Numbered from the stretch's first letter, positions 25,202-35,138 are shown. The stretch: DNA of 43,721 nucleotides from an uncultured Bacilli bacterium (GCA_947600335.1 CANQGB010000008.1:1-43721); one strand, 5' to 3'. Program-made: numbers and translations. The notes: a model not told the origin generated them from the sequence alone.

Positions 25202-26446
25202 ATGATTTTAAAACCAAAAGGAACTTATGATGTTTGGGGTAATGATGCCATTAAATTAGAAAGAATTAATCGTTTAATCGAGTATTTTTGTGAATTTTAT
25301 AATTATGACTATATTAGAACCCCAATTTTTGAAGCTAAAGATTTATTTCACCGCAGTGTCGGGGATGAAACTGATATTGTCCAAAAAGAAACCTATGACT
25401 TTAAAGATAGAAGTGATAGAGAATTAACTTTACGACCTGAAGGAACCGCCGGAGTAGTTCGCAGTTTTATCGAAAATAAAATGTATGGGGAATCTTTACC
25501 AAAAAAACTATTCTATAATGGAACCATGTATCGTTATGAACGACCAGGTAATGGCCGAAATCGGGAATTTACGCAATTTGGAGTAGAAATTTTAGGTTCG
25601 AATGACCCAGCAATTGATGCCGAGATTATTTCCATGCCTTATCGGTTATTTGAAGAATTAGGTATTAAAGATTTAAATGTTAAAATTAATAATTTAGGTT
25701 CTAAAGAAGATCGAGAAAATTATAAAAAAGCTCTAGTTGAATATTTAAAACCTCATTTAGATGATTTATGTGAAGATTGTAAACGGCGGTTTGAAGTTAA
25801 TCCTTTAAGAATATTAGATTGCAAAGTTGATGCAGATAGTGACATATTAAAAAATGTACCGAGTATTTTAGACTATCAAAGTGCCGAATCGACAGCGCGT
25901 TTTAAAAAAGTTATCGAATACTTAGATTACTTAGATATAGATTATGAAATTGATGATAAAATTGTTCGCGGTTTAGATTATTATGATTATACAGTTTTTG
26001 AAATTGTTAGTGAAAATGAAGCTTTAGGTGGTGCGGCCACCATCGCGGCTGGTGGAAGATATAATGATTTAGTTGAAAAACTAGGTGGTCCAAGTACACC
26101 ATGTATGGGTTTCGCTAGTGGTCTTGAACGCGTAATGCTTGCTATGGAGGATGTGGAAAAAAATCCTTTAGAGGTTTATATCATGTATGTTAATGAAGAA
26201 GAAAAATTAAAAGCCATTACTTTAGCCCAAGATTTAAGAATAAGTGGTGTATCTTGTGATTATGATACCACTGGTCGGAGTTTAAAAAGTCAATTTAAGG
26301 AAGCTGACCGCAACAATGCGCGAGAATTGGTTATTCTAAATAGTGAAGATTTAAAATTAGGTTTAATTACGGTTAAAGATAATATAACCAAAGAAGAAAC
26401 CAAAGTTGATGAAAATGAAATAATTGATTATTTAGTATCAAGATAG
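25202..26446 (+). CDS. hisS: Histidyl-tRNA synthetase
   Basis: A 414-residue class II synthetase that charges tRNA-His. Visible motifs are motif 2 (RPEGTAGVVRSF, MYRYERPGNGRNREFTQFG), the histidine-binding motif RGLDYYDYTVFE, and GGRYNDLVEKLGGP with motif 3 GFASGLERVML. The C-terminal anticodon-binding domain follows. The ribosome binding site is AAGGAGA. The T-box leader with a His specifier supports the assignment independently. asnS follows after 10 bases. Confidence 0.97.
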   Translation: MILKPKGTYDVWGNDAIKLERINRLIEYFCEFYNYDYIRTPIFEAKDLFHRSVGDETDIVQKETYDFKDRSDRELTLRPEGTAGVVRSFIENKMYGESLPKKLFYNGTMYRYERPGNGRNREFTQFGVEILGSNDPAIDAEIISMPYRLFEELGIKDLNVKINNLGSKEDRENYKKALVEYLKPHLDDLCEDCKRRFEVNPLRILDCKVDADSDILKNVPSILDYQSAESTARFKKVIEYLDYLDIDYEIDDKIVRGLDYYDYTVFEIVSENEALGGAATIAAGGRYNDLVEKLGGPSTPCMGFASGLERVMLAMEDVEKNPLEVYIMYVNEEEKLKAITLAQDLRISGVSCDYDTTGRSLKSQFKEADRNNARELVILNSEDLKLGLITVKDNITKEETKVDENEIIDYLVSR

Positions 26447-26456
26447 GAGAATATTA

Positions 26457-27824
26457 ATGGATTTAAGAGAAATTTGGGAAAATAAAGAGAAATACTTACA
26501 ACAAGAGATTGTGCTTAATGGTTGGGTGAGAAGTCGTCGTCCGCAAAAAGAATTTGGCTTTATTGATTTTAGTGATGGAACTTGTTTTAAACATCTTCAA
26601 ATCGTGTATGATAACCAAATGCCTAATTTTGAAGAAGTAAGTAAAATTTTAGTTGGCAGCGCTATAAGCGTTAAGGGTACACTAGTTAAGTCCGAAGGGG
26701 GAAATCAAGATATTGAAGTTAAAGCTTCGGAAATTACACTTTTAGGTGCTTGCCCCGAAGATTATCCGATTCAACCTAAAAAACACACCCGCGAATTTTT
26801 ACGAGAAGAAGCCTACTTACGTCCTCGAACTAATTTATTTCAAGCAGTATTTAGGGTAAGAAGCATCGCCGCTTTTGCTATTCATAAATACTTTCAAGAA
26901 AATGGTTATGTTTATTTTCATGCTCCTTTAATTACCGCGAGTGATTGTGAAGGAGCCGGTGAAATGTTTCAAGTAACAACTTTACCGATTGATAAAATCA
27001 AAGGAACTCCTGATTATAAGCAAGACTTCTTTGGGAAAATGACTAATCTGACGGTAAGTGGCCAATTAGAGGCTGAAACTTTTGCTATGGCTTATAAGAA
27101 GACTTATACTTTTGGTCCGACTTTTAGAGCCGAAAATTCTAATACGAAAACCCATGCAGCCGAGTTTTGGATGATTGAACCTGAGATTGCTTTCTGTGAT
27201 TTAGAAGGCGACATGGATATCATGGAAGATATGTTAAAGTATATTGTTAAATACACTTTAGATAATTGCCCTGATGAAATTAATTTCTTTGATAGTTTTG
27301 TCGAAAAAGGTTTAAAAGCCAAATTAGAAAAATTAGTTCAAAGTAAATTTACCAGAATTGACCATGAAGAAGCTATTACCTTATTAAAGAAAGCGCCAGT
27401 TAAATTTGAATTTACGCCCGAATATGGGGAAGATATTGCAAAAGAACATGAAAAATATTTAACTGAATACTATGATGGTCCTGTCTTTATTAAAAATTGG
27501 CCCAAAGATATTAAAGCCTTCTATATGAAACAAAATCCTGATGGTAAAACCGTGGCCGCGGTAGACTTAGAAGTTCCAGGTGCTGGAGAGTTAATGGGTG
27601 GTTCTCAACGCGAAGAAGATTACGATAAATTACTAAAAAGAATGCAAGAATTAAATATGGATAGTGCTTCTTTAGATTGGTATTTAAATTTAAGAAAATA
27701 CGGAACATGTGTTCATTCTGGTTTTGGAATGGGCTTTGAAAGATTGTTAATTTATTTAACCGGTGTCGAAAATATTCGGGATGTTATTCCTTATCCACGG
27801 ACTCCTGGTAATTGTGAATATTAA
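26457..27824 (+). CDS. asnS: Asparaginyl-tRNA synthetase
   Basis: A 455-residue class IIb synthetase. The N-terminal OB fold (LNGWVRSRRPQKEFGFIDFSDG) binds the anticodon. The catalytic core has ASDCEGAGEMFQV, typical of AsnRS rather than AspRS, the motif 2 region FGPTFRAENSNTKTHAAEFW, and motif 3 GFGMGFERLLIYLTG. Because AsnRS is present, the GatCAB amidotransferase encoded downstream is likely needed for Gln-tRNA rather than Asn-tRNA. Bacillus does not have asnS at this position, between hisS and aspS. Confidence 0.96.
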   Translation: MDLREIWENKEKYLQQEIVLNGWVRSRRPQKEFGFIDFSDGTCFKHLQIVYDNQMPNFEEVSKILVGSAISVKGTLVKSEGGNQDIEVKASEITLLGACPEDYPIQPKKHTREFLREEAYLRPRTNLFQAVFRVRSIAAFAIHKYFQENGYVYFHAPLITASDCEGAGEMFQVTTLPIDKIKGTPDYKQDFFGKMTNLTVSGQLEAETFAMAYKKTYTFGPTFRAENSNTKTHAAEFWMIEPEIAFCDLEGDMDIMEDMLKYIVKYTLDNCPDEINFFDSFVEKGLKAKLEKLVQSKFTRIDHEEAITLLKKAPVKFEFTPEYGEDIAKEHEKYLTEYYDGPVFIKNWPKDIKAFYMKQNPDGKTVAAVDLEVPGAGELMGGSQREEDYDKLLKRMQELNMDSASLDWYLNLRKYGTCVHSGFGMGFERLLIYLTGVENIRDVIPYPRTPGNCEY

Positions 27825-27845
27825 AAATAGATGGAAGAAAATTAA

Positions 27846-28658
27846 ATGGATTTAGTAAATATTAGTTACAAATACCTAAATTGGTTCATCAATGGTGAAG
27901 AATTGTTAGAACTATTAGAAAATAGAGATGCTAAGCAATTTAAAGATTCTGAAAATAAAGAAATCGAAGAATTAATTGATAAAATTAAAGAAATTATAAA
28001 GACTATTCCCAATGAAATAGACGAAATTGAAATTCAAAGAAGACTAACCTTGAACAGAATTATATCTAATGTCGAGCAAACTTTAAAAGCCAACAAATTA
28101 GATGAAAAAGGGTATGCTTTTTTAAAAGAGCGCTACGAAAGTTTACTAAAAGAAAAAGATGTTATAAGAGATGGTGGCAAGCGCTACGAAATGATATTAA
28201 GCTTGCTAATTAATAGTCAAACTTATAAAACTTCTTGGAAAGCAATGAGTGATTTAGAATTACTCGAATTTATTACACAATATATAAGAGCTCCAAGACC
28301 ACCTAAAATTAGTCAAGAAACATTTGATAATTTAGTGCAAGTGGGTATTAAAGAAGATAAAAGAGAAGCTTTGTGGCGTTTAGCGGCTAATTATGATGCT
28401 TTTAATCAAGATATATCGTTAATCGAAGACTATTTTATTGAAAAAAGGGATGTCTATTATTTAACTGAACTAATTAGTATTATGGGTGTAGCCTTAGATA
28501 AAGACCGAATAATTGAAAAAATTGGTCAAACTCATGATTTAAATTTTTATAAAGAAATCTTGCATAAAGGCGAATATTTAAAAGATTGTTTTAATGAAGA
28601 ACAAAAGAAAAGAATTAATGAAATTGTTAGAAAGGAAGAAAAAAATGAAACAATATAA
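27846..28658 (+). CDS. Hypothetical helical protein in the synthetase operon
   Basis: A 270-residue soluble, highly charged, mostly helical protein (Lys/Glu-rich, probable coiled coil around residues 30-110) with no known motif. It follows asnS after 21 bases and its end overlaps the aspS start by 14 bases, so translation of the two is probably coupled. That position implies co-expression with the synthetases. I do not recognise the family, and no enzymatic signature is visible. Confidence 0.7.
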   Translation: MDLVNISYKYLNWFINGEELLELLENRDAKQFKDSENKEIEELIDKIKEIIKTIPNEIDEIEIQRRLTLNRIISNVEQTLKANKLDEKGYAFLKERYESLLKEKDVIRDGGKRYEMILSLLINSQTYKTSWKAMSDLELLEFITQYIRAPRPPKISQETFDNLVQVGIKEDKREALWRLAANYDAFNQDISLIEDYFIEKRDVYYLTELISIMGVALDKDRIIEKIGQTHDLNFYKEILHKGEYLKDCFNEEQKKRINEIVRKEEKNETI

Positions 28659-30402
28659 TAATGGTGAATTTCGTAAAAAAGATATCAATAAAACTTATAC
28701 CGTTTATGGTTGGGTAAATAAAAGAAGAGATATGGGAGGCGTAATTTTTGTTGACTTGCGGGACCGTTCCGGTTTCTTACAAGTTGTCTTTAATCGGAGC
28801 TTCTTACAAAATGATTTTGCTTTAGCCGAAAGTTTAAAAAATGAATACTGTATTAAAGTAACTGGAGAATTAATTGCCAGAACTCCTGAGATGATTAATC
28901 CGAAAATTCCAACGGGCGAAGTCGAGTTAATGGTGCAAGAATTAGAAATATTAAGTGAAGCCGAAGCCGTACCTTTTAATATCTATGAAGATAAGGAAAT
29001 TAACGAAACTATCGGCCTTAAATATCGTTACTTAGATTTAAGAAGAGAAAAATTACAAAATACCATTAAAACTAGACATTTAATTACAACTAGTGTTCGG
29101 GAATTTTTAAATAATGAAGGTTTTTTAGAAATAGAAACACCTATTCTTTGTAAATCAACTCCGGAAGGTGCCAGAGATTACATCGTTCCTTCGCGGGTAA
29201 ACAAAGGCACATTTTATGCTTTACCTCAAAGCCCGCAAATATTTAAGCAATTATTAATGGTTAGTGGTTTTGAAAAGTATTATCAAGTAGCTAGATGTTT
29301 TCGCGATGAAGATTTAAGAGCTGATAGACAACCAGAATTTACCCAAATCGATATGGAAATGAGTTTTGCTAGTCAAGAAGATGTCATTGACTTAGTGGAA
29401 AAAATGATTAAGCATGTCGTTAAAAAAGTTAAAAATATTGATTTACCAGAATTTCCAAGAATGCCTTATAAAGAAGCTATGGACCGTTTTGGCAGCGATA
29501 AACCTGATACCCGTTTTGGCATGGAACTACTAGATTTAACCGAAATCTTAAGAGGTACTAAAATGAATGTCTTTGGTAATGTTATCGAAAATGGAGGAAT
29601 TATCAAGTGTTTAATTGTTAAAAATAATGGCGATAAATATTCTCGGAGTGATGTTGAACATTTAACTGATTTTGTTAAAATCTATGGCGCGAAAGGTCTT
29701 GCTTGGTTGAAGTACGATAATGATACCTTTAATGGGGTCATTGCTAAAAACTTAGAAGATGAAAAACTAGCCTTAATGCAAGAAACATATAATATCGAAA
29801 ATAATGATTTAATCTTAATTGTGGCCGATAAAAAGAAAATCGTTTATGATGCCTTAGGAGCCCTACGCTTAAAAATTGCGAATGAATTAAACTTAATTCC
29901 GCAAGATAAATTTAATTTCCTATGGGTTGTTGATTTCCCAATGTTTGAATATTCCGAAACTGAAGGAAGATACAAAGCAACACATCATCCCTTTACGATG
30001 CCTAGTGATATAAATAAAGTTAATGATCCGGAAAACTGTTTGAGCGTTGCTTATGACATTGTGTTAAATGGTTATGAATTAGGTGGTGGTTCAGTTCGGA
30101 TTCACAATCCTAAAACCCAAAAGATTGTCTTTGATGCTTTAGGTTTAACCGAAGAAGATATTAAACGGAAATTTGGTTTCTTTATTGATGCCTTTAAATA
30201 TGGGGCACCTCCTCATGCCGGTTTAGCTATTGGTTTAGAGAGATTCACTATGCTTTTAAGTGGTACGGATAATATCAAAGATGTTATTGCTTTCCCTAAA
30301 ACTCAAAGTGCTAGCGATTTAATGAGTGAAGCTCCAACTCAAGTTAGCGATGAACAATTAAAAGAATTAGGAATTGCAGTAGTTGTTGAAGAACAAGAAT
30401 AA
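28645..30402 (+). CDS. aspS: Aspartyl-tRNA synthetase, bacterial type
   Basis: A 585-residue class IIb synthetase with N-terminal OB fold (YGWVNKRRDMGGVIFVDLRD), motif 2 (YYQVARCFRDEDLRADRQPEFTQ), a bacterial GAD insertion domain (about residues 280-420) and motif 3 (GLAIGLERFTMLLSG). ATG 28645 with AAAGGA at 28631-28636 is the natural start; a longer reading from 28594 lacks support. It overlaps the preceding gene by 14 bases. With AsnRS present, AspRS need not mischarge tRNA-Asn. Confidence 0.97.
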   Translation: MKQYNNGEFRKKDINKTYTVYGWVNKRRDMGGVIFVDLRDRSGFLQVVFNRSFLQNDFALAESLKNEYCIKVTGELIARTPEMINPKIPTGEVELMVQELEILSEAEAVPFNIYEDKEINETIGLKYRYLDLRREKLQNTIKTRHLITTSVREFLNNEGFLEIETPILCKSTPEGARDYIVPSRVNKGTFYALPQSPQIFKQLLMVSGFEKYYQVARCFRDEDLRADRQPEFTQIDMEMSFASQEDVIDLVEKMIKHVVKKVKNIDLPEFPRMPYKEAMDRFGSDKPDTRFGMELLDLTEILRGTKMNVFGNVIENGGIIKCLIVKNNGDKYSRSDVEHLTDFVKIYGAKGLAWLKYDNDTFNGVIAKNLEDEKLALMQETYNIENNDLILIVADKKKIVYDALGALRLKIANELNLIPQDKFNFLWVVDFPMFEYSETEGRYKATHHPFTMPSDINKVNDPENCLSVAYDIVLNGYELGGGSVRIHNPKTQKIVFDALGLTEEDIKRKFGFFIDAFKYGAPPHAGLAIGLERFTMLLSGTDNIKDVIAFPKTQSASDLMSEAPTQVSDEQLKELGIAVVVEEQE

Positions 30403-30436
30403 ACATTTCTAGTTATATAAGAAAAGAGAGTTTGAT

Positions 30437-31003
30437 ATGGATTTAGAAGAGTTATTAAATAAAATGAAAATGCCAATTAAAGCGGAAGAAGTATTTTTAA
30501 GTAAAATTGTCATGCCTAATTCGGAAAATCCTGGTGAAATACTAAATTCTCGGCACATTTTATATCGCGATAGTTTAACTAATGGTAAAGAAGATTTATT
30601 GTATAATACGATATTGGCTCACTATTTTAGCCATCCGCAAGATAAAGATTATGATTATATTAAATGGGAATATATTATAAACTTACATGAATTATTAAAA
30701 TTTTTTGGCTTCAATAGCAACTTATATGGTCAAGATATTCAAAATATGTTGGCAACAGTTTTAAATGGTAATTTTGTCAAAAAATATTGCAATTATTTTG
30801 GTTATATTTATAATCCCCAAGTGATTTTTAAAAATGGTAAATGTCATTATGCGAAAAAAACCAAATCATCTATTGCTTTATATCGCCGTTTTGAGAATAA
30901 TAACTTGTCCCTTTATTTTCCTTATTTATTTGATTTAAATCCTAATAGTTCCTTTGAACCATTTCGAGAAGAAGGACCAATCAAAGCTCGAAAATTATTA
31001 TAG
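30437..31003 (+). CDS. Hypothetical protein between aspS and gatC
   Basis: A 188-residue soluble protein without signal peptide or membrane helix. It is rich in Tyr, Asn and Phe (LAHYFSHPQDKDYDY; NYFGYIYNPQ; SLYFPYLFDLNPN). No catalytic motif is recognised. The ribosome binding site AGAGAG precedes the start, and gatC follows after 14 bases, so it belongs to the translation operon. Function unknown. Confidence 0.65.
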   Translation: MDLEELLNKMKMPIKAEEVFLSKIVMPNSENPGEILNSRHILYRDSLTNGKEDLLYNTILAHYFSHPQDKDYDYIKWEYIINLHELLKFFGFNSNLYGQDIQNMLATVLNGNFVKKYCNYFGYIYNPQVIFKNGKCHYAKKTKSSIALYRRFENNNLSLYFPYLFDLNPNSSFEPFREEGPIKARKLL

Positions 31004-31017
31004 AAAAGAGGTTAATT

Positions 31018-31323
31018 ATGAGTAAATTTACAAAAGAATTAGTTGATTCTTTGGCCGATAAATTATTAATCGGTTTAAGTGCCGAAGAAAACCAAATGAT
31101 TATCGATGAATTTGATGTTATTGAAGAAAATATAAGTAAAGTAGATAATTTTGCAAATATTAAAGAAGTTGAACCGATGACCCATTGCTTAGATGATTTT
31201 GTTTTTGAATTAAGAAGTGATGTGGCAGAAGACTCCGTACCAATCGAAGATTTATTAAAAAATTGTGAAAAAACTGAAGGTCGAGAAGTTGAAGTACCAA
31301 AGGTAGTAGGAGGGGAAAATTAA
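31018..31323 (+). CDS. gatC: Glu-tRNA(Gln) amidotransferase subunit C
   Basis: A 101-residue GatC, the small subunit that clamps GatA to GatB. The family pattern is visible in LADKLLIGLSAEENQMI and NIKEVEPMTHCLD (usually VxPMxHxxD), with a short acidic tail and a LRSDVAEDS segment. Its stop codon overlaps the gatA ATG (TAATG). Order gatC-gatA-gatB is standard. Confidence 0.93.
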   Translation: MSKFTKELVDSLADKLLIGLSAEENQMIIDEFDVIEENISKVDNFANIKEVEPMTHCLDDFVFELRSDVAEDSVPIEDLLKNCEKTEGREVEVPKVVGGEN

Positions 31324-32777
31324 TGGATAAAACAATCGAAGAATTACATGAACTTTTACAAACTAAAAAAGTAACTAGTGCTGAATTAATTCAAGAATCT
31401 TTACAAAAATCTCATGAAGTAGAAGAAAAATACAATGCTTTTGCTACCATTTTAGATGAGGCAGGACCAACTGAAGTAACCGCTAACTTACTATCGGGAA
31501 TTCCTTTTGGTATAAAAGATAATTATTCGACGAAAGGTATTTTATCGACTGGTTCATCAAATACCTTAAAAAATTATATTCCTTTTTTTAATGCAACCGC
31601 GGTGGAAAAACTATTACAAGCTGGGGCCGTACCGGTAAATAAAACTGCTTTGGATGAATTTGGGATGGGCGGAACAGGAACGACCGCGAATACCGGAATT
31701 ATTAAAAACCCATGGGACCCAACTCGGATGTGTGCTGGTTCTTCGGCCGGTAGTGCTTGTGCGGTAGCTAGTGGTGTTTATCCTTATGCTTTAGGTAGTG
31801 ATACCGGAGACTCAATTCGTAAACCCGCGGCTTACTGTGGAATTGTCGGTTACAAACCAACTTATGGCATGATTTCCCGTTATGGTTTATTTCCTTTTGC
31901 TTCTAGTTTAGACCACTGTGGAGTTTTAACGCGTAGTGTTAAGGATGCTGCGATTGTTGTCGATGCTATGAAAGGCCTTGATGAAAAAGACATGACTTCG
32001 TGGGATTCTAGTCATATACATCTATATAATAGTTTAAATGGCAATGTTCAAGGTAAAAAGTTATGCTATATCAAAGAATTATGTGATATTGCCAACTACC
32101 CAAATGCTAATCCCGAATTAAAAGAACATTTAGCAAATTTTCATCAAGTTATCGAAAATTTTAAAAAGTGCGGAGTAACTATCGAAGAAGTTTCGGTTGA
32201 CCAAAAATTATTAGATGCCTTGCCAAGTGTTTATGTTATTCTTTCTTGTGCCGAAGCAACGAGTAATATGTCTAATTTAACCGGCATTATCTTTGGCCCA
32301 AGAGGTGAGGGTAAAAATGTCAATGAAATGATGAAAGACCACCGAACTAAAGGTTTCTCCCCATTAATTAAAAGAAGATTTGTCATTGGTTCTTATGTGT
32401 TACAAAAAGAAAATCAAGAAAGATACTTTAAAAATGCGGCCCGGGTTCGGCGTTTATTAGTTGATACGTGGAAGAATTTATATAAAATATATGATGCCGT
32501 GATTTTACCTGTTGCCAGTGGGCCAGCTCGTCATTTAGATAGCGATAAAGATATTTTAACGAAAGATACCGCGGTGTTAGAAGAACATTTACAAATTGGC
32601 AATTTTGGTGGTTTTCCTTCAATTACTCTCCCTGATGGTTTTGTGAGCAATTTACCAGTAGGTATTAATATTACCGGCAATGTTTATGATGATGCCAATG
32701 TGTTAAATATCGCTTATGCTTTAGAAAGTACAATGAACTATAAAAATCAAATTGCTAAGGAGGTAACTCATGAATAA
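31323..32777 (+). CDS. gatA: Glu-tRNA(Gln) amidotransferase subunit A
   Basis: GatA is the amidase that releases ammonia from glutamine for conversion of Glu-tRNA(Gln) to Gln-tRNA(Gln). The 484-residue protein has the amidase-signature Lys in GIPFGIKDN, the cis-Ser in CAGSSAGSA and the catalytic Ser in GSDTGDSIRKPAAYCG. The usual GG before that Ser is GD here, a mild departure. gatB starts 8 bases before the gatA stop, so subunit synthesis is coupled. Confidence 0.96.
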   Translation: MDKTIEELHELLQTKKVTSAELIQESLQKSHEVEEKYNAFATILDEAGPTEVTANLLSGIPFGIKDNYSTKGILSTGSSNTLKNYIPFFNATAVEKLLQAGAVPVNKTALDEFGMGGTGTTANTGIIKNPWDPTRMCAGSSAGSACAVASGVYPYALGSDTGDSIRKPAAYCGIVGYKPTYGMISRYGLFPFASSLDHCGVLTRSVKDAAIVVDAMKGLDEKDMTSWDSSHIHLYNSLNGNVQGKKLCYIKELCDIANYPNANPELKEHLANFHQVIENFKKCGVTIEEVSVDQKLLDALPSVYVILSCAEATSNMSNLTGIIFGPRGEGKNVNEMMKDHRTKGFSPLIKRRFVIGSYVLQKENQERYFKNAARVRRLLVDTWKNLYKIYDAVILPVASGPARHLDSDKDILTKDTAVLEEHLQIGNFGGFPSITLPDGFVSNLPVGINITGNVYDDANVLNIAYALESTMNYKNQIAKEVTHE

Positions 32778-34197
32778 ATATAAAGCAGTTATTGGTCTCG
32801 AAATGCACTGTGAACTAAAAAGTAATTCGAAAGTTTTTTCTAGTGGCCGGAATTCTTATAATGAAATTCCTAATGATAACATTTCTCCAGTAGATATGGC
32901 TTTTCCCGGTATTTTACCTGTCGTTAATAAAAAATGTGTCCATGATGCCTTAATGATGAGCATGATTTTAAACTGTAAACAACCTGAATATATGTATTTT
33001 GACCGAAAAAATTATTATTATCCTGACTTACCTAAAGGTTATCAAATTACCCAAAATACTGAACCAGTGGGTGTTGATGGTGAAATAACGATTGAAGTTG
33101 GCGAAAAACTAATTCCCGTTAAAATTCATGACATTCACTTAGAAGAAGATGCGGCAAGCCTAGACCATTATTATGATACATCTTGTATTGATTACAATCG
33201 GGCAGGAGTTCCCCTTTTAGAATTAGTAACGGAACCTTGCTTGCATAGTGCCGAGGAAGCTGTCGCCTTTTTGGAACACATGCGCAGTATCTATAAATAT
33301 TGTGGCATTTCCGAAGCCGATACAAAAAAAGGTCAAATTAGATGCGATGTTAATGTTTCCATCATGGATGAAGATGTGACTGAATTAGGTACTAAAGTTG
33401 AAGTTAAAAATATCAATTCTTTTGGTAATGTTTTTGACGCTATTAACTATGAAATTAAAAGACAAAGTGAATTAAAAGACCAAGGTCGATACGATGAGGT
33501 GGAACAAGAAACCAGAAGATTTGATGAAGAAAGTGGTACAACTATTCGCATGCGGAGTAAAGTTGATGCTTTAGATTACAAATACTTTGTGGACCCTAAT
33601 TTACCTAAATATAAAATAACTCCCGAATGGTTAGCAGAAATTAAAAGAGAGATTCCGGCTTTAGCTTTAGAAAGGAAACAAAAATATATTAACGAATATA
33701 ATTTAAGTAGTTATGATGCTTCAGTTATTGTGAAAGAAAAAGAATATGCGGAATATTTTGAAGAATTAGTCAATTTAGGAATCGATGTGAAAACAGCTTC
33801 AAACTGGTTAACGACCCAAGTACTAGGCGAAATCAATCGTGAAAACATTAGTTTAGCAGAGTTCTATTTAACTCCTAGCTTAATGAAACAAATTATTGAT
33901 GCGCAAAGCAGGGGAACTATTTCTTCGAAACAAGCCAAAGAAATATTCTATAAAGCCGTGGAAGAAAAAAAGGAACCTAAAACTTATCTTAACAGTGATA
34001 ATGCCCAACTATCTGATAGAGATGAACTTACCAAACTTATTACAGAGATAATTAATAATAATCCGGAACAAGTTAGCCAATATAAAAGCGGTAAAACTAA
34101 TTTATTTGATTACTTTGTCGGTCAAGTTATGAAAAATACGCGAGGCAAAGCTAATCCCGTCATAACTAAAGAAATATTAAATGATTTATTAAAATAA
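32770..34197 (+). CDS. gatB: Asp/Glu-tRNA amidotransferase subunit B
   Basis: GatB phosphorylates the Glu on tRNA and transfers ammonia to it. The 475-residue protein shows GLEMHCELKSNSKVFS, FDRKNYYYPDLPKGYQ, HLEEDAAS, YNRAGVPLLELVTEP and the C-terminal YqeY-like tRNA-binding tail ending GKANPVITKEILNDLLK. Length is standard. It overlaps gatA by 8 bases and has AAGGAGG inside the gatA end. Confidence 0.97.
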   Translation: MNKYKAVIGLEMHCELKSNSKVFSSGRNSYNEIPNDNISPVDMAFPGILPVVNKKCVHDALMMSMILNCKQPEYMYFDRKNYYYPDLPKGYQITQNTEPVGVDGEITIEVGEKLIPVKIHDIHLEEDAASLDHYYDTSCIDYNRAGVPLLELVTEPCLHSAEEAVAFLEHMRSIYKYCGISEADTKKGQIRCDVNVSIMDEDVTELGTKVEVKNINSFGNVFDAINYEIKRQSELKDQGRYDEVEQETRRFDEESGTTIRMRSKVDALDYKYFVDPNLPKYKITPEWLAEIKREIPALALERKQKYINEYNLSSYDASVIVKEKEYAEYFEELVNLGIDVKTASNWLTTQVLGEINRENISLAEFYLTPSLMKQIIDAQSRGTISSKQAKEIFYKAVEEKKEPKTYLNSDNAQLSDRDELTKLITEIINNNPEQVSQYKSGKTNLFDYFVGQVMKNTRGKANPVITKEILNDLLK

Positions 34198-34220
34198 AAC
34201 AAAAAGGAAAGTGATGCAAC

Positions 34221-35009
34221 ATGTTTAACAAAAAGAAACAAAATAAAGAGTTTATCCAAAAAAATAATTCCAAAACTAAAACTAATGAAGAGTTAAAATT
34301 CTTAGTAGAATTAAAACATCCGGATGATGTGTACTATCTTGATGAAACTAATGCTATTTTAATTTATCGTGGGGATTTATTAAAAGAACCTTATGTTTTT
34401 ATTCATTATCGTTTAATTGATAATCGTTTGCAAGAAATAGTGCGTTGGAAAGCTAATAATTATTACTTTGGCTATGATGAAGAAGACACCATTATCCCAA
34501 AATATCATGTCTTTAAAATGCGGGAAGGCCGTAGAACTGTTGGCTTATATAGTTATAATGATGGTAAAATTATTATTGAACCTGGGACTTGGGATAATTT
34601 ATACTTTGGGACTTTAGAAAAATATGATAGTATTTTAGCTGAATTTAATGTTGCTTCCGATTATGAAGAAGGCGATACTTTTACTTATATTAATCCAGTT
34701 ACCAATGAACAACTGGTTAATTCTTTTACTATTAAAGATGGTAAATATTTTGGCATTTTAAATTATGCTGGTCAAATTAAAGGTCATAAATTATTTCGGG
34801 GTAAAGAGTTTTCAAAAATCGAAGAAACGATTGATTTAAACGATTATGATATTAATAGTATCAATGATTTTAAAGCTCAAAGAAGATATGTTTGCAATGA
34901 ATTAAAAAACATGCAAAAAAGAGAATATCTAGAACAATTAAAAACTCGGAATTGTCAAAATAATTCCCCTTACTTGGATGAAGAGGTTTTGGAAATTGTC
35001 AAAAAATAA
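34221..35009 (+). CDS. Hypothetical beta-rich protein ending the translation operon
   Basis: A 262-residue soluble protein with a Lys/Asn-rich start and a beta-rich middle. Segments such as GLYSYNDGKIIIEPGTWDNL are reminiscent of WG (KWG) repeats, but I do not see regular repetition, so this is only a hint. The C terminus is helical. It follows gatB after 23 bases with AAAGGAAAG, and a good terminator comes after it, so it is the last gene of the hisS-gat transcript. Function unknown. Confidence 0.65.
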   Translation: MFNKKKQNKEFIQKNNSKTKTNEELKFLVELKHPDDVYYLDETNAILIYRGDLLKEPYVFIHYRLIDNRLQEIVRWKANNYYFGYDEEDTIIPKYHVFKMREGRRTVGLYSYNDGKIIIEPGTWDNLYFGTLEKYDSILAEFNVASDYEEGDTFTYINPVTNEQLVNSFTIKDGKYFGILNYAGQIKGHKLFRGKEFSKIEETIDLNDYDINSINDFKAQRRYVCNELKNMQKREYLEQLKTRNCQNNSPYLDEEVLEIVKK

Positions 35010-35028
35010 GTAAGAAACTTAGTAATTT

Positions 35029-35055
35029 AAGAATGAAACACCATTCTTTTTTATT
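35029..35055 (+). terminator. Intrinsic terminator of the hisS-gat operon
   Basis: AAGAATG (35029-35035) pairs with CATTCTT (35042-35048), loop of six, long T-rich tail. It is the first clear terminator after the T-box hairpin at 25173. Confidence 0.8.
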
Positions 35056-35101
35056 TTCTTACAATCTAAATAAAAATTCTATACCAATAATCTTGAGTTT
35101 A

Positions 35102-35110
35102 TGATATACT
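35102..35110 (+). promoter_or_regulatory. Extended -10 promoter for the HerA-like gene
   Basis: TGATATACT (TG-n-TATACT) 28 bases upstream of the HerA-like start. The -35 region is weak. Confidence 0.5.
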
Positions 35111-35138
35111 TTTAATATACATAAAGAGGTGTTGATGA

